Source of the DNA: Sphingopyxis sp. OAS728
Lineage (GTDB): Bacteria > Pseudomonadota > Alphaproteobacteria > Sphingomonadales > Sphingomonadaceae
Assembly: GCF_014873485.1 (NCBI RefSeq)
Contig: NZ_JADBDT010000001.1
Span: 2,604,001 to 2,668,000 of the forward strand
Length of the DNA stretch: 64,000 nucleotides
Direction: 5' to 3'
A program made the position numbers and the translations under genes. The notes beneath the pieces are model-generated. The model was not told the DNA's origin and ran no database searches. It was given only the letters and a program-made list of their open reading frames with translations. Positions 39,265 through 48,321 of this stretch are shown piece by piece (positions within the stretch are counted from its first letter, which is position 1; each line of letters starts with the position of its first letter).

Positions 39265-40839
39265 TCATATCTGCCGCGCTTCCGTCTGCCAGTAGCGGTC
39301 GCGGACGCGGCGTTTCATGATCTTGCCGCTCTCCTCGCGCGGGAGACCGTCGTCGATAACGATCTTGCGCGGCACCTGATAGCGAGCGAGCCGGCCCTCC
39401 AGCCACGCGACGACACTGTCAGCCTCGACCGTGCGCCCCGGCTTGGGTTCGACATGGGCGCAAAGACGCTCGCCGTACGTCGGATCGGGGATGCCGAAAA
39501 CGATACAGTCCGCGATTTCGGGCATCATGATGAGCGCGGCCTCGATCTCGGCCGGATAGATATTGACCCCGGCCGATATGACCATGTCGCGCTTGCGATC
39601 GCAAAGGAAGAGGAAGCCATCTTCATCCAGATATCCGACATCGCCGATGCTCACCAGTTCGCCGAGTTCGACTTCCGACTGTTTCTCGGCCAGGTGACGG
39701 TAGGAGAAACGCGGGGTGTTGAAATTGCGCGCATAGATTTCCCCTACCTCTCCAGTGGGGAGCTCCTTCCCGTCGTCGCCGCACACCTTGAGGGCGCAAT
39801 CGGCCAGCAGACGTCCGACGGATCCGGGTTTCTCCAGCGCATCCAAAGGTCCCAGAAGGGTGATCGTACCGCACTCGGTCCCGCCGTAGAATTCATAGAC
39901 GACCGGTCCCAGCCATTCGATCATGCGGCGCTTCACGTCCGGCGGACAGGGCGCTGCGGAGTGGATGACCCGCTGCAACGAGGAGAGGTCATATTTCGAG
40001 CGGATCTCCTCTGGCAGCTCGAGCAGCTTGAGCATGGTCGTCGGTACCATGTAGAGATGCGTGATGGCATGGCGTGCGACAAGCGCGAGAAGCTGTTCGG
40101 CTTCGAAACGCGGTTGCAATACGCACAGCGATCCGGGCGCAGCCCCCCGGTTGGCGAAGAAATTGGGTGCGCCATGATAGATGGGCGCCGGCACCAAGAT
40201 ACGCGCCGATTCCAGGTGCGTGAGCCCGAACAGCTCATTGACGACGCGCTGGAGCTTCGCAGCGCTTTCAGGATCGAGCGGTTCGCGCTCGACACCTTTC
40301 GGACGGCCGGTCGTGCCCGAGGTGTAGAAGATGCCGAGACCGCCGCCGCGTGCGAAATCCTCGACCGGAAGCGGCTCGAAATGAGCGAGCCAAGCAGGCC
40401 AGCTCATGTCCCCGGCGTCCACTGTCCCCGCGGCAGCCGGGAGATCATAGGCTGCCAGCAACTCGTCGGGAGTCGGCACGACGATCAGGCAAATGGCGGG
40501 GTCGAGCAACGGCCGGATGGCGGGAACGAGGTCGGCATGCGCAACCAGTATGCCGGCACTGCTGTCGGCGAGAATGAACGCGATATCCTGCGGCGAGGAA
40601 TGCCAGTTGAGCGGGACCGCGTGACAGCCGATCAGGGTGGCCGCGGACTGGGCGACGAGGAACTCGGCGTCGTTGCGCATCAGCAGTGCGACGGTATCGC
40701 CGCGCTTGAAGCCCATCGCGCGGTAACCCGCCGCGGCGCGCCCGCACGCGTCGATGAATTGCTGCTCGGATAAATGACGCCGACCGCAGACGATTCCCGT
40801 CATCGTTTTCGCGTCGTCCGGTCGGACTGAGGATTCCAT
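39265..40839 (-). CDS. AMP-forming acyl-CoA synthetase/ligase
   Basis: 524 residues of the ANL superfamily: P-loop IFYTSGTTGRPKG (about 170), A5 motif YEFYGGTECGTITL, A7/A8 IGDVGYLDEDGFLFLCDRKRDM, and the C-terminal lysine in ESGKIMKRRVRDRYW. It activates a carboxylic acid to its CoA thioester; the acid is unknown. GGAG lies seven bases before the ATG at 40839, making it a better start than the ATG six bases upstream. With the hydratase upstream it defines a CoA-dependent degradation route. Confidence 0.88.
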   Translation of the reverse strand: MESSVRPDDAKTMTGIVCGRRHLSEQQFIDACGRAAAGYRAMGFKRGDTVALLMRNDAEFLVAQSAATLIGCHAVPLNWHSSPQDIAFILADSSAGILVAHADLVPAIRPLLDPAICLIVVPTPDELLAAYDLPAAAGTVDAGDMSWPAWLAHFEPLPVEDFARGGGLGIFYTSGTTGRPKGVEREPLDPESAAKLQRVVNELFGLTHLESARILVPAPIYHGAPNFFANRGAAPGSLCVLQPRFEAEQLLALVARHAITHLYMVPTTMLKLLELPEEIRSKYDLSSLQRVIHSAAPCPPDVKRRMIEWLGPVVYEFYGGTECGTITLLGPLDALEKPGSVGRLLADCALKVCGDDGKELPTGEVGEIYARNFNTPRFSYRHLAEKQSEVELGELVSIGDVGYLDEDGFLFLCDRKRDMVISAGVNIYPAEIEAALIMMPEIADCIVFGIPDPTYGERLCAHVEPKPGRTVEADSVVAWLEGRLARYQVPRKIVIDDGLPREESGKIMKRRVRDRYWQTEARQI

Positions 40840-40910
40840 GATCATGCTCCAGATTGCTGCGCGCCGCGCGCAAGGGCACGCGGCATTCGAAAGGACCTGC
40901 GGTTCGCGCG

Positions 40911-41801
40911 TCAGCCGGCGCGCTCGGGGCCGAAGTCCCGGATCTTGCCTTCAAGGCCCTTGATATGATCGCCGGCGGCGGTTCGGGCGTAGGCGGGGTC
41001 GATCTGCGCGTCGAACTTGATCCGGTTGTTGGCGTGGGTGAGATGATGGAGAGCAAAGGCGTGGCGCAGCGTCTGCCAACGCCCCATCGCATCCTGCGCC
41101 TGGTTGACCGCGATCTTTGCGGCCCGGACTGCAAAGGGCGGCTTTGCGGCGATGACGGCCGCAAGCGATAGTCCCTCGGCGGCAAGTCGGGACGCCGGCA
41201 CGACGCGGTTGATCATCCCGAAGGCCATTGCGCGGTCCGCGCTCAGCCAATCGGCCGTGAACAGGAACTCCTTCGCCCGGCGGGTTCCGAGCTCGAACGG
41301 ATGGGCGAAGGTTTCGACGCCCATGATTCCCATGTCGATGGTCGGATCCTTGAACGACGCGTCCTCGGCAGCGAGAATGAGATCGCATGCCCATGCCAGC
41401 ATGAGGCCGCCTGCGATGCATTTGCCCTGGACGAGCGCGATCGTCGGCTTCGACAGATTGCGCCAGCGCTCGCACATTTCGAAGAAGACTTCCATCTCGT
41501 CCCCGAAAAGCGCATCCGCGCCGTCGGTCGAAGACGCCCCCCAAGAGCTGACCCGCTCGAAGCTTTCGTCGAAAGTCTCGGAAAAATCATGTCCTGCCGA
41601 GAAATGGAGACCGTCGGCTGCGAGCAGGATCACTCTCACAGTTTCGTCCTGCGCTGCCGCGTCGAAGGCGGCATTGAGCTCGTACGTCATGCGGTTGCCT
41701 TGCGCGTTCCGTTTCTCTGGACGCGCGAGGACAATCCGGGCGATGCCGTCGGCCGGGCGTTCATAGCGCACCTGCCGAAACTGGTCCGGCGCGATGCTCA
41801 T
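40911..41801 (-). CDS. Enoyl-CoA hydratase/isomerase family protein
   Basis: 296-residue crotonase: VRVILLAADGLHFSAGHDFS forms the first half of the oxyanion hole, ALVQGKCIAGGLMLAWACDLILA the second, followed by AEDASFKDPTIDMGIMG. The long insert after HDFSETFDESFERVS is unusual for a simple enoyl-CoA hydratase and recalls hydrolases/lyases acting on bulky acyl-CoAs. The usual catalytic glutamates are not obvious. It starts the ligase-transporter-SnoaL run, preceded by a hairpin after the receptor gene. Confidence 0.82.
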   Translation of the reverse strand: MSIAPDQFRQVRYERPADGIARIVLARPEKRNAQGNRMTYELNAAFDAAAQDETVRVILLAADGLHFSAGHDFSETFDESFERVSSWGASSTDGADALFGDEMEVFFEMCERWRNLSKPTIALVQGKCIAGGLMLAWACDLILAAEDASFKDPTIDMGIMGVETFAHPFELGTRRAKEFLFTADWLSADRAMAFGMINRVVPASRLAAEGLSLAAVIAAKPPFAVRAAKIAVNQAQDAMGRWQTLRHAFALHHLTHANNRIKFDAQIDPAYARTAAGDHIKGLEGKIRDFGPERAG

Positions 41802-41822
41802 CGCCTTGCCGCCCGGCAAAGT

Positions 41823-41854
41823 CCCGGCTCGCAGGCATTTGCCCGCGAGCCGGG
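41823..41854 (-). terminator. Hairpin after the TonB receptor gene
   Basis: A perfect 10-bp stem (CCCGGCTCGC and its complement) around a 12-base loop, followed on the minus strand by ACTTT. It lies between the receptor stop and the hydratase start, so it probably separates receptor and enzyme transcription. Confidence 0.5.
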
Positions 41855-41883
41855 CAGGAGTGCCCCTCGATGAGACCCCCGCA

Positions 41884-44115
41884 TCAGAAACGGACCGAGG
41901 CGCTGACGCCGAATGTACGCGGCAACCCATATTGCGCCACTTCGCCCGGCCCCACCGCGAAGGGATCGTTCACGAGCTTCGCGAGATAAGTGTTGTTGAG
42001 GAGGTTCCGCGCGAAAAGCCCCACCGAGTATCGCTCGGATTCCGGCTCGAACGTGATGCTCGCATTCACGAGGGTGCGGGCAGGAAGCTTCAGGCGAGCG
42101 ATGTTGAGCGGCTCGTTATAACCGCTGCCCCGATAAGAGACCTCGCCGAACAGGGAAATGCGGTTGCCGCCACCGAACAGGATATCCTGCGAGATATTCG
42201 CCCCCGCCGTGGTCGATGGACCGTTCAGCCGGTTCCCGTCCGCAGCTTCCCCGGCGGCGCCGGCACCCGGATAGCGGTGATAGCGCGCGTCATTATAGCC
42301 GAACACCGCGCCGACGGTCGTCGTGTCGGTGAGCTTCGCGGTGACGTCGAGCGAGACGCCGTCGATTTTCGCGCTGGCCGCGTTCGACGTCACCGAGCCG
42401 CCATTGAACCCGAAGAATTGCGTCACCTGGAGGTTCGAATAATCCATGTGGAAGGCCGAGACGCCAACCCGCACCCGCCGGTCGAAAAACGATCCCTTGA
42501 GGCCGATTTCATAGTTGGTCACATTTTCCGGTTCGAAGCGGAGCTGCTGGACGGTCGGCGGCGGCGCGGCCGAGCGGCCGACGAAGTCGACGTTCCAGCC
42601 GCCCGACTTGTAGCCGCGCGAGACCTTCGCATAAATATTCGCGCTGCTGCCGAGTTCGTATTTCACACCAAAGGTCGGCGACAGATCCGTCTGGCGGCGT
42701 TTGTCCTTCTGGAGCGGGATCGTGTAGAAGAGCGGCGATGACCGGGCATCAGTGGTCACCTGGAAGTCGAGCTTCTTTTCCTCGTTCGTCACGCGCACGC
42801 CGCCGAAGATGCTGAGGCGCGGAGTGATGTTGATGCTGCCGTCGATATAGGCGGCGAAGCTGCGCGTGCGGACGTCGGCGAGCGGGGTCGCAAAGCCCCG
42901 CGGCCCGGGAAAGATGCCGAGCGGCGGCACCGAAAAATCGCGCCCGATGATGCCGATGTGGGCGCTGTCCGACTGCTGCTCGTAGAAATAGAGGCCCGCG
43001 ATGAAATTGGCCGTGTCGCTCTTGGGCGAAGCCAGCCGGATCTCCTGCGAGAACTGGGTCTGCTTGTCGCGAAAGCTGATCAGGATGCGTTCCGCCGGCG
43101 TCCAGTCCTGCCCGAATTCGAGGAGGGAGCGATTGTAGCGGAAAGCCGAAATCGACGTCAGCTCGAAGCCCGACGGATCGCCGACGCTGACCGCGAGCGA
43201 CGTACCCCAATAGGTCTGGGCATAGCGGCCGGGGTCCTCGTCGATCGTGAAGGGACCAGGGCTGGTGAGCGGCTGCGGCGGAGCCACGGTCTGGGCGAGC
43301 CCCGAGCGCGGCTCGCCGACATAATAGACCGAATCCTCGTCGCTATAGTCAAAGCTCAACACCGCGCGCAGGCTCGACTCGCCCTGGAACAGGAGCTTGG
43401 CGCGCCCCCCCCAGATGTCCCGCGATCCGAGATCGGGTCCGCCCAGCGCATTTTTCACATAGCCGTCGCGCTCGTTCGAGAAGAGGCTCGCGCGGAACGC
43501 GACATGCTCGTCGACGATCGGCGCATTGACGATGGCGTTGAGGTCGAGGGTATCGAAATTGCCGACCGTGACCTTGGCGCTGCCCGACCATTCGAACGCG
43601 GGATCGTTGGTGTTCACGTTGATCGCACCGGCGATCGAGTTCTTGCCGAACAACGTGCCTTGCGGCCCCTGGAGCACTTCGATCGAGCGGACGTCTTCGA
43701 GGTTCTGGTTGAAAGTCTCGGGACGGCCCGTATAGACCCCGTCGATATAGACCGAGACGCCGGACTCGACACCCGCGTTGCGGGTGTTCGAAGCAATGCC
43801 GCGGATGATCGGATTGCTCTCGGTCTGCCCCCCCTCGAGCAGCGAGACGTTCGGCAGGACAGTGATGAGGTCGGCGACCTTTACAGCGTTGCGCTTCGCG
43901 ATATCCTGCTCCGAAACCGTGGTGATGGTGATCGGCACATCGACGAGATTCTCGTTGCGCTTCGTCGCGGTGACCACGATCTCGTCGAGCGCCGGCCCGC
44001 GCGCGCCGCTTCCATCGGCCGTTTGGGCGGCCGCCGACACCGGCACCGCGGCGATCGCCGTGCCCGTGAGACAAAGCATCAAGTGGATTTGCCTGGCGCT
44101 GTTGGTCATTCGCAT
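41884..44115 (-). CDS. TonB-dependent receptor
   Basis: 743 residues: a signal peptide (MLCLTGTAIAAVPVSAAAQ), TonB-box region LDEIVVTATKRNENLVDVP, plug with NPIIRGIASNTRN and VEVLQGPQGTLFGKNSIAGA, then a barrel ending with FGVSASVRF, the normal aromatic terminus. It imports a ligand probably related to the CoA-ligase substrate. GGGGA lies seven bases before the ATG at 44115. It diverges from a TetR gene with 279 bases between, so that regulator is the likely controller. Confidence 0.9.
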   Translation of the reverse strand: MRMTNSARQIHLMLCLTGTAIAAVPVSAAAQTADGSGARGPALDEIVVTATKRNENLVDVPITITTVSEQDIAKRNAVKVADLITVLPNVSLLEGGQTESNPIIRGIASNTRNAGVESGVSVYIDGVYTGRPETFNQNLEDVRSIEVLQGPQGTLFGKNSIAGAINVNTNDPAFEWSGSAKVTVGNFDTLDLNAIVNAPIVDEHVAFRASLFSNERDGYVKNALGGPDLGSRDIWGGRAKLLFQGESSLRAVLSFDYSDEDSVYYVGEPRSGLAQTVAPPQPLTSPGPFTIDEDPGRYAQTYWGTSLAVSVGDPSGFELTSISAFRYNRSLLEFGQDWTPAERILISFRDKQTQFSQEIRLASPKSDTANFIAGLYFYEQQSDSAHIGIIGRDFSVPPLGIFPGPRGFATPLADVRTRSFAAYIDGSINITPRLSIFGGVRVTNEEKKLDFQVTTDARSSPLFYTIPLQKDKRRQTDLSPTFGVKYELGSSANIYAKVSRGYKSGGWNVDFVGRSAAPPPTVQQLRFEPENVTNYEIGLKGSFFDRRVRVGVSAFHMDYSNLQVTQFFGFNGGSVTSNAASAKIDGVSLDVTAKLTDTTTVGAVFGYNDARYHRYPGAGAAGEAADGNRLNGPSTTAGANISQDILFGGGNRISLFGEVSYRGSGYNEPLNIARLKLPARTLVNASITFEPESERYSVGLFARNLLNNTYLAKLVNDPFAVGPGEVAQYGLPRTFGVSASVRF

Positions 44116-44394
44116 CTTTCGTTCCCCATCCCGAATATTGTTGGTGGTCCGGCGGTCGTCAGTGCCGCCGAACCTCGCCTGCGATGACAATACGAATGGC
44201 CCCGCCAAGCAAGGAGGATCGCCGGACGAGCGTCCAGTGTCCCTATGCCAGCAGGCCCACGCGCGGCGGTTTTGCCGTTGCGATCGCCGCCGCGGTCATT
44301 CACGGCGAATTGCTGGCAGGTGTTTGCCCCAATCGCACCGAGCGGTCTGGAGCGGAGGATCGATCGCTGCTACGCTGGCGCCGAAGGATTTCAG

Positions 44395-45042
44395 ATGTCG
44401 AAAGCCGACACTATCGATGCGCTGCTCGAAAGCGCGACGCTCTCGTTCGCACGGGACAGTTTCTCCGGCGCCTCGCTGCGCGAAGTGGCGGCCCGCGCCA
44501 ATCTGGCTCTCGGCACGATCCATTTCTACTTTGGGTCGAAGACCGAATTATATGCGGCTGCGACCCGAAAAATCTGGCTGGAAATCAGCAACGAGCGCGA
44601 CGCGCTGCTTGCCCGCGCGCTCGAAGACGGTGCCACAGGCGAGACACTCCTGCGCGAATTGGTGCGCGCGCTTGGCGAGCCGATCATCCGGCGCGCGCTT
44701 GGAACGGACGAGCGCGAGCTTGCCCAGCTCAAGGTCGTACGTGGGCGGGTGCCAGACGAGCAGGGCGGCGAGCTCGACCGTTCGGCGGGCCGGTCGGTTG
44801 CCCGCTGGATCGACGCGCTGGCCCAGGCCTGCCCCGGGCTGTCGCGCAAGGATCTGGTCTGGACCTATTCCTTCATTCTCGGGGTCATATGGGGATGGCA
44901 ATCGATCGACCATCGCTATGACGATATGATGCACGACGATCTCACCCGGACGCCCGAAGACGCCATGACCGACATCGTCGAGTTCGCGACCGCCGGAGTC
45001 AGTGCGCTGGTGGCTCTGCGCGCTCATCCGCCGGAGGATTGA
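44395..45042 (+). CDS. TetR-family transcriptional regulator
   Basis: 215 residues. The N-terminal HTH is intact: TIDALLESATLSFARDSFSG, SLREVAARANLALGTIHFYF, SKTELYAAA. The C-terminal domain is of a TetR_C type with DLVWTYSFILGVIWGWQSID. GAAGGA lies before the ATG at 44395. It diverges from the TonB receptor and probably represses receptor and catabolic genes until the ligand, perhaps a CoA ester, is present. Its last 44 bases overlap the end of the convergent amidohydrolase. Confidence 0.87.
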   Translation: MSKADTIDALLESATLSFARDSFSGASLREVAARANLALGTIHFYFGSKTELYAAATRKIWLEISNERDALLARALEDGATGETLLRELVRALGEPIIRRALGTDERELAQLKVVRGRVPDEQGGELDRSAGRSVARWIDALAQACPGLSRKDLVWTYSFILGVIWGWQSIDHRYDDMMHDDLTRTPEDAMTDIVEFATAGVSALVALRAHPPED

Positions 45043-46228
45043 AGCGCTCGGCGAGGTAATCGAGCGCCAGCGCCGCGTGGAGCGCCGCACCGCGTGGCAA
45101 CACGGCCTCGTCGAACATCAGGTCTCCCGAATGCAACGCGCAGCACGCCGCGGACACGTCCCCGCCCTGCCCCGCACCGATCATGAACATCGCCCCGGGG
45201 ACCTTCTCGAGCACATAGCTGAAGTCCTCGGAGTTCATGTAAGGTTGCGGCAGCGTCGACCAGCCTTCGGCGCCGAACAATCGTTCGACGGTCCGCCGAC
45301 CGTGCTCGGCGGCGCGGGCGTCGCAAATGGTTGCAGGAAAGCCGTCCCGATAGTCGACGCGGGCCTCAACGCCATGCGCAGCGGCGATGCCTGCGACAAG
45401 CCGACGGATTTCCGCTTCCACCGTTGACCGCGTCTCCGCCGAGAGCGCCCGCACGGAGACGTCGAGCACTGCTTCTTCCGCGACGATATTGTAAGCCGTC
45501 CCGGCGTGAATCTGGCCGACGGTCACGACCGCGCCGTCGAATACGTCGAGCCGCCGCGTGACGAGGGTTTGCAGGTGGATTGCGATCGAGCAGGCGGCCG
45601 GCACCGGGTCGCGCCCGCGATGGGGCGTCGACGCATGCGCCCCCCTGCCGGTGACGGTGATCGTAACATGGTCGGCGGACGCGAGCAGTGGGCCCTGGCG
45701 TCCGCGCACGAGGCCGAGGGGAACATCGGGCGCTATATGCAGGGCGAACGCCGCATCGGGCAATGGATCGATCAGCCCGTCATCGAGCATATGCCGCGCC
45801 CCGTGATAGCCTTCCTCTCCCGGCTGGAACATGAGGAGGACGCTCCCCTGCATCGCGTCACGCCGCTCCCAGAGAAGATGCGCGGCGCCGACGAGCATCG
45901 CCGCATGCGCATCATGGCCGCACGCATGCATCACGCCATCGATCGTGGAAGCATAGTCAAGCCCCGTCCGCTCGTGAATCGGCAGCGCGTCCATGTCCGC
46001 GCGCAAAAGTACGACCGGGCCGGGCTTCGCGCCGTCGATCCGGGCGACAAAGCCGCTCGTCGACCCGCCTTCGCGAAACGTCAGCGGGAGCGCGGCGAGC
46101 GCCTCGCGCACCTTGCGTGCGGTGAGCGGGTTCTGGAGCCCCAGCTCGGGTTCGCGGTGGATCGCCCGGCGGAGATCCACCATGTCTCCCGCGACCCTGT
46201 TCGCGGCGCCGAGAAGATCGCGGGTCAC
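44999..46228 (-). CDS. M20 family metallo-amidohydrolase
   Basis: 409 residues with the IAA-amino-acid hydrolase/hippurate hydrolase pattern: LLRADMDALPIHERTGL, MHACGHDAHAAMLVGAA, MFQPGEEGYHGARHML, a dimerisation domain containing GRGAHASTPHRGRDPV, and a final histidine near CALHSGDLMFDE. The cysteine, histidines and glutamates that hold the two metals are visible. It probably frees an acid from an N-acyl amino acid. It starts at a GTG that overlaps the reductase stop (GTGA). Confidence 0.87.
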   Translation of the reverse strand: MTRDLLGAANRVAGDMVDLRRAIHREPELGLQNPLTARKVREALAALPLTFREGGSTSGFVARIDGAKPGPVVLLRADMDALPIHERTGLDYASTIDGVMHACGHDAHAAMLVGAAHLLWERRDAMQGSVLLMFQPGEEGYHGARHMLDDGLIDPLPDAAFALHIAPDVPLGLVRGRQGPLLASADHVTITVTGRGAHASTPHRGRDPVPAACSIAIHLQTLVTRRLDVFDGAVVTVGQIHAGTAYNIVAEEAVLDVSVRALSAETRSTVEAEIRRLVAGIAAAHGVEARVDYRDGFPATICDARAAEHGRRTVERLFGAEGWSTLPQPYMNSEDFSYVLEKVPGAMFMIGAGQGGDVSAACCALHSGDLMFDEAVLPRGAALHAALALDYLAERFNPPADERAEPPAH

Positions 46229-47229
46229 AGCTTAACGAGCATCTTTCCGGTGTTCCGCCCCGAGAAGAGTCCGATGAAGGCCTCAGGCATCGTCTCGATC
46301 CCCTCGCTCACCGTCTCGACGCTTCGCACCTCGCCGCGCGCGATCATGCCGCCCATGTCCTCGTAAAAGACCGGAAGCTCGTCGGCGAACTCGCCGAAAT
46401 ACATACCCTCGAGGCGGATGCGCGCCTGGATGATCCGGCGCGAGTTGCGCAGTTCGAGCGGCTGGTTTTCATTATAAACGCCGATCATGCCGCACATCGC
46501 GAAGCGCGCATGCGGGCGTGCGCAGGCGAGGGCCGCGTCGAGATGATCGCCTGCGACATTGTCGAAATAGACATCGATGCCCTCGGGCGCCGCCTCGCGA
46601 AGGCTTTCCAGCACCGGACCCGCCTTGTAATCGATCACCGCGTCAGCCCCGAGGCTCTTCACGAAGGCGCATTTTTCCGGACCGCCCGCAGAGCCGATCA
46701 CGGTCATCCCGCGCGCTTTACCCATTTGCACGACCGCCGAGCCGACGGCGCCCGCGGCTGCCGACACGAACATGATGTCGCCCGCTTTTGCGCCAGCAGT
46801 GCGGAACAGCGCAAAATAGCCCGTTCCACCCGGGATACCGAGATTGTGGAGCCAGACCTGCTCTTCGACGCCAAGATCGGGTAGGACGAAAGGCGCGACG
46901 CCCTCCTTGGCCCCGAGCGACGGGTCGACAATCGCTTCCTCGCGCCAACCTTCGGAATGATAGACCCGGTCGCCGACCTTGAAGGCGGCATTGCGCGTTT
47001 CGATCACCTCGCCGACGGCGCTTCCGTACATCGGCTCGCCAATCTGGAAACAGGGCGCATATTTGATCTCTTCCATGCGAGCGCGCATGTAGGGATCGAC
47101 CGAGAGCCATGTGTTGCGCACTCGAAACTCGCCTTCCTTCAGCGGGACGGCAGGCAGATCGATCAGTTCGAAATTCCCGGCAGTGGGCAAACCGGTGGGA
47201 CGACGGACGAGACTCCAAGCACGCGACAT
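46225..47229 (-). CDS. NADPH-dependent medium-chain reductase (CurA/prostaglandin reductase-like)
   Basis: 334-residue zinc-free MDR enzyme: LSVDPYMRARM and EPMYGSAVGEV near the start, IPGGTGYFALFRTAGAKAGD, then the nucleotide site FVSAAAGAVGSAVVQMGKARG. YFDNVAGDHLDAAL is typical of the curcumin/leukotriene B4 reductase branch, which reduces activated double bonds of enones. The substrate here is unknown. It is co-transcribed with the M20 amidohydrolase and divergent from the PLP enzyme at 47362. Confidence 0.87.
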   Translation of the reverse strand: MSRAWSLVRRPTGLPTAGNFELIDLPAVPLKEGEFRVRNTWLSVDPYMRARMEEIKYAPCFQIGEPMYGSAVGEVIETRNAAFKVGDRVYHSEGWREEAIVDPSLGAKEGVAPFVLPDLGVEEQVWLHNLGIPGGTGYFALFRTAGAKAGDIMFVSAAAGAVGSAVVQMGKARGMTVIGSAGGPEKCAFVKSLGADAVIDYKAGPVLESLREAAPEGIDVYFDNVAGDHLDAALACARPHARFAMCGMIGVYNENQPLELRNSRRIIQARIRLEGMYFGEFADELPVFYEDMGGMIARGEVRSVETVSEGIETMPEAFIGLFSGRNTGKMLVKL

Positions 47230-47361
47230 GCAGCTGACCTTTCTGGCAGGGCTGGGAAAGCTTCAGCATATGAACGGACCGGACACTGTAAATTCGATCT
47301 GCCGGACGTTTGACCAGCAACAGGGGTTGCGCACCGCGAGCGAGACCGCAAAGCTTCGCCG

Positions 47362-48321
47362 ATGACGAAATCGGACCATGAAGGGCGCGCGCCCGCCGTA
47401 GCGAATAGCAGCCTCGACCTGATCGGCCGGACGCCGCTCGTTGCCCTCGACCGAATTCACCGCGGTCCCGGCCGTATCTTCGCAAAAATGGAGTCGATGC
47501 AGCCCGGCGGCAGCATGAAGGACAGAGCGGCGCGGGCATGCATCGACCTGGCCCGGACGCGGGGCCATCTCGCCGAGGGCCAGCCGGTCGTCGAGATGAC
47601 GAGCGGCAACATGGGCGCGGCGCTCGCTGTCGTATGCAATATGCTCGGCCATCCCTTTCATGCCTATATGTCGGTTGGCAACAGTCCCGAGCGCGCCAAG
47701 ATGATGCGTGCGCTGGGGGCCAAGGTTGTTCTGGTCCCGCAGGTCGACGGCAAGCCGAGCATGGTCACAGGCCAAGACATTGCGGCCGCGGCCGACCGGG
47801 CCCGCCGGGCGGCAGAGGAAATGGGGGCCTATTTCGTCGACCAATTTGCGAACGAGGGCGTCGTCCTCGCGCATCAACTGGGCACCGGCCCCGAGATTGA
47901 GGCGCAACTCGGCATGGCGCCCGACGCCTTCGTATCGGTCGTCGGGACCGGCGGCACATTCATAGGGGTTGCCCGGCACCTCAAATCCGTCGCGGCGGAG
48001 ACGGTCTGCGTCGCCGTCGAACCGGCGGGAGCGGAAGTGCTGGCCGGAAAGGTCGTCGAGAAGCCGGCGCATCAACTGCAGGGCTCGGGATATGCCATCC
48101 GCCCGCCGCTGTGGGACGACAAACTCGCCGACCTCTGCCTCTGCGTCACCGACGAGGAGGCAACCGATTTTCGGGCGCGCCTCGCGCGCGAGGAATCCAT
48201 CTATGCGGGGTTCACGGCAGCGGCGAATATATGCGCCTCCGTCAAGCTGCTGCGATCGGGAATTCTTGCCGAAGACGCCGTCGTCGCGACGGTGATCTGC
48301 GATACGGGTCTCAAATATTGA
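47362..48321 (+). CDS. Cysteine-synthase-like PLP enzyme
   Basis: 319-residue fold-type II PLP protein. The cofactor lysine is Lys53 in QPGGSMKDRAA. TSGNMGAAL replaces the TSGNTGIAL of O-acetylserine sulfhydrylases, and VVGTGGTFIGVARHL is the phosphate cup. The changes in the substrate loop (N-M for N-T) suggest a different beta-replacement or lyase reaction rather than housekeeping cysteine synthesis. Its stop overlaps the TTG start of the following hydrolase, so the two are coupled. Divergent from the CurA-like gene. Confidence 0.8.
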   Translation: MTKSDHEGRAPAVANSSLDLIGRTPLVALDRIHRGPGRIFAKMESMQPGGSMKDRAARACIDLARTRGHLAEGQPVVEMTSGNMGAALAVVCNMLGHPFHAYMSVGNSPERAKMMRALGAKVVLVPQVDGKPSMVTGQDIAAAADRARRAAEEMGAYFVDQFANEGVVLAHQLGTGPEIEAQLGMAPDAFVSVVGTGGTFIGVARHLKSVAAETVCVAVEPAGAEVLAGKVVEKPAHQLQGSGYAIRPPLWDDKLADLCLCVTDEEATDFRARLAREESIYAGFTAAANICASVKLLRSGILAEDAVVATVICDTGLKY

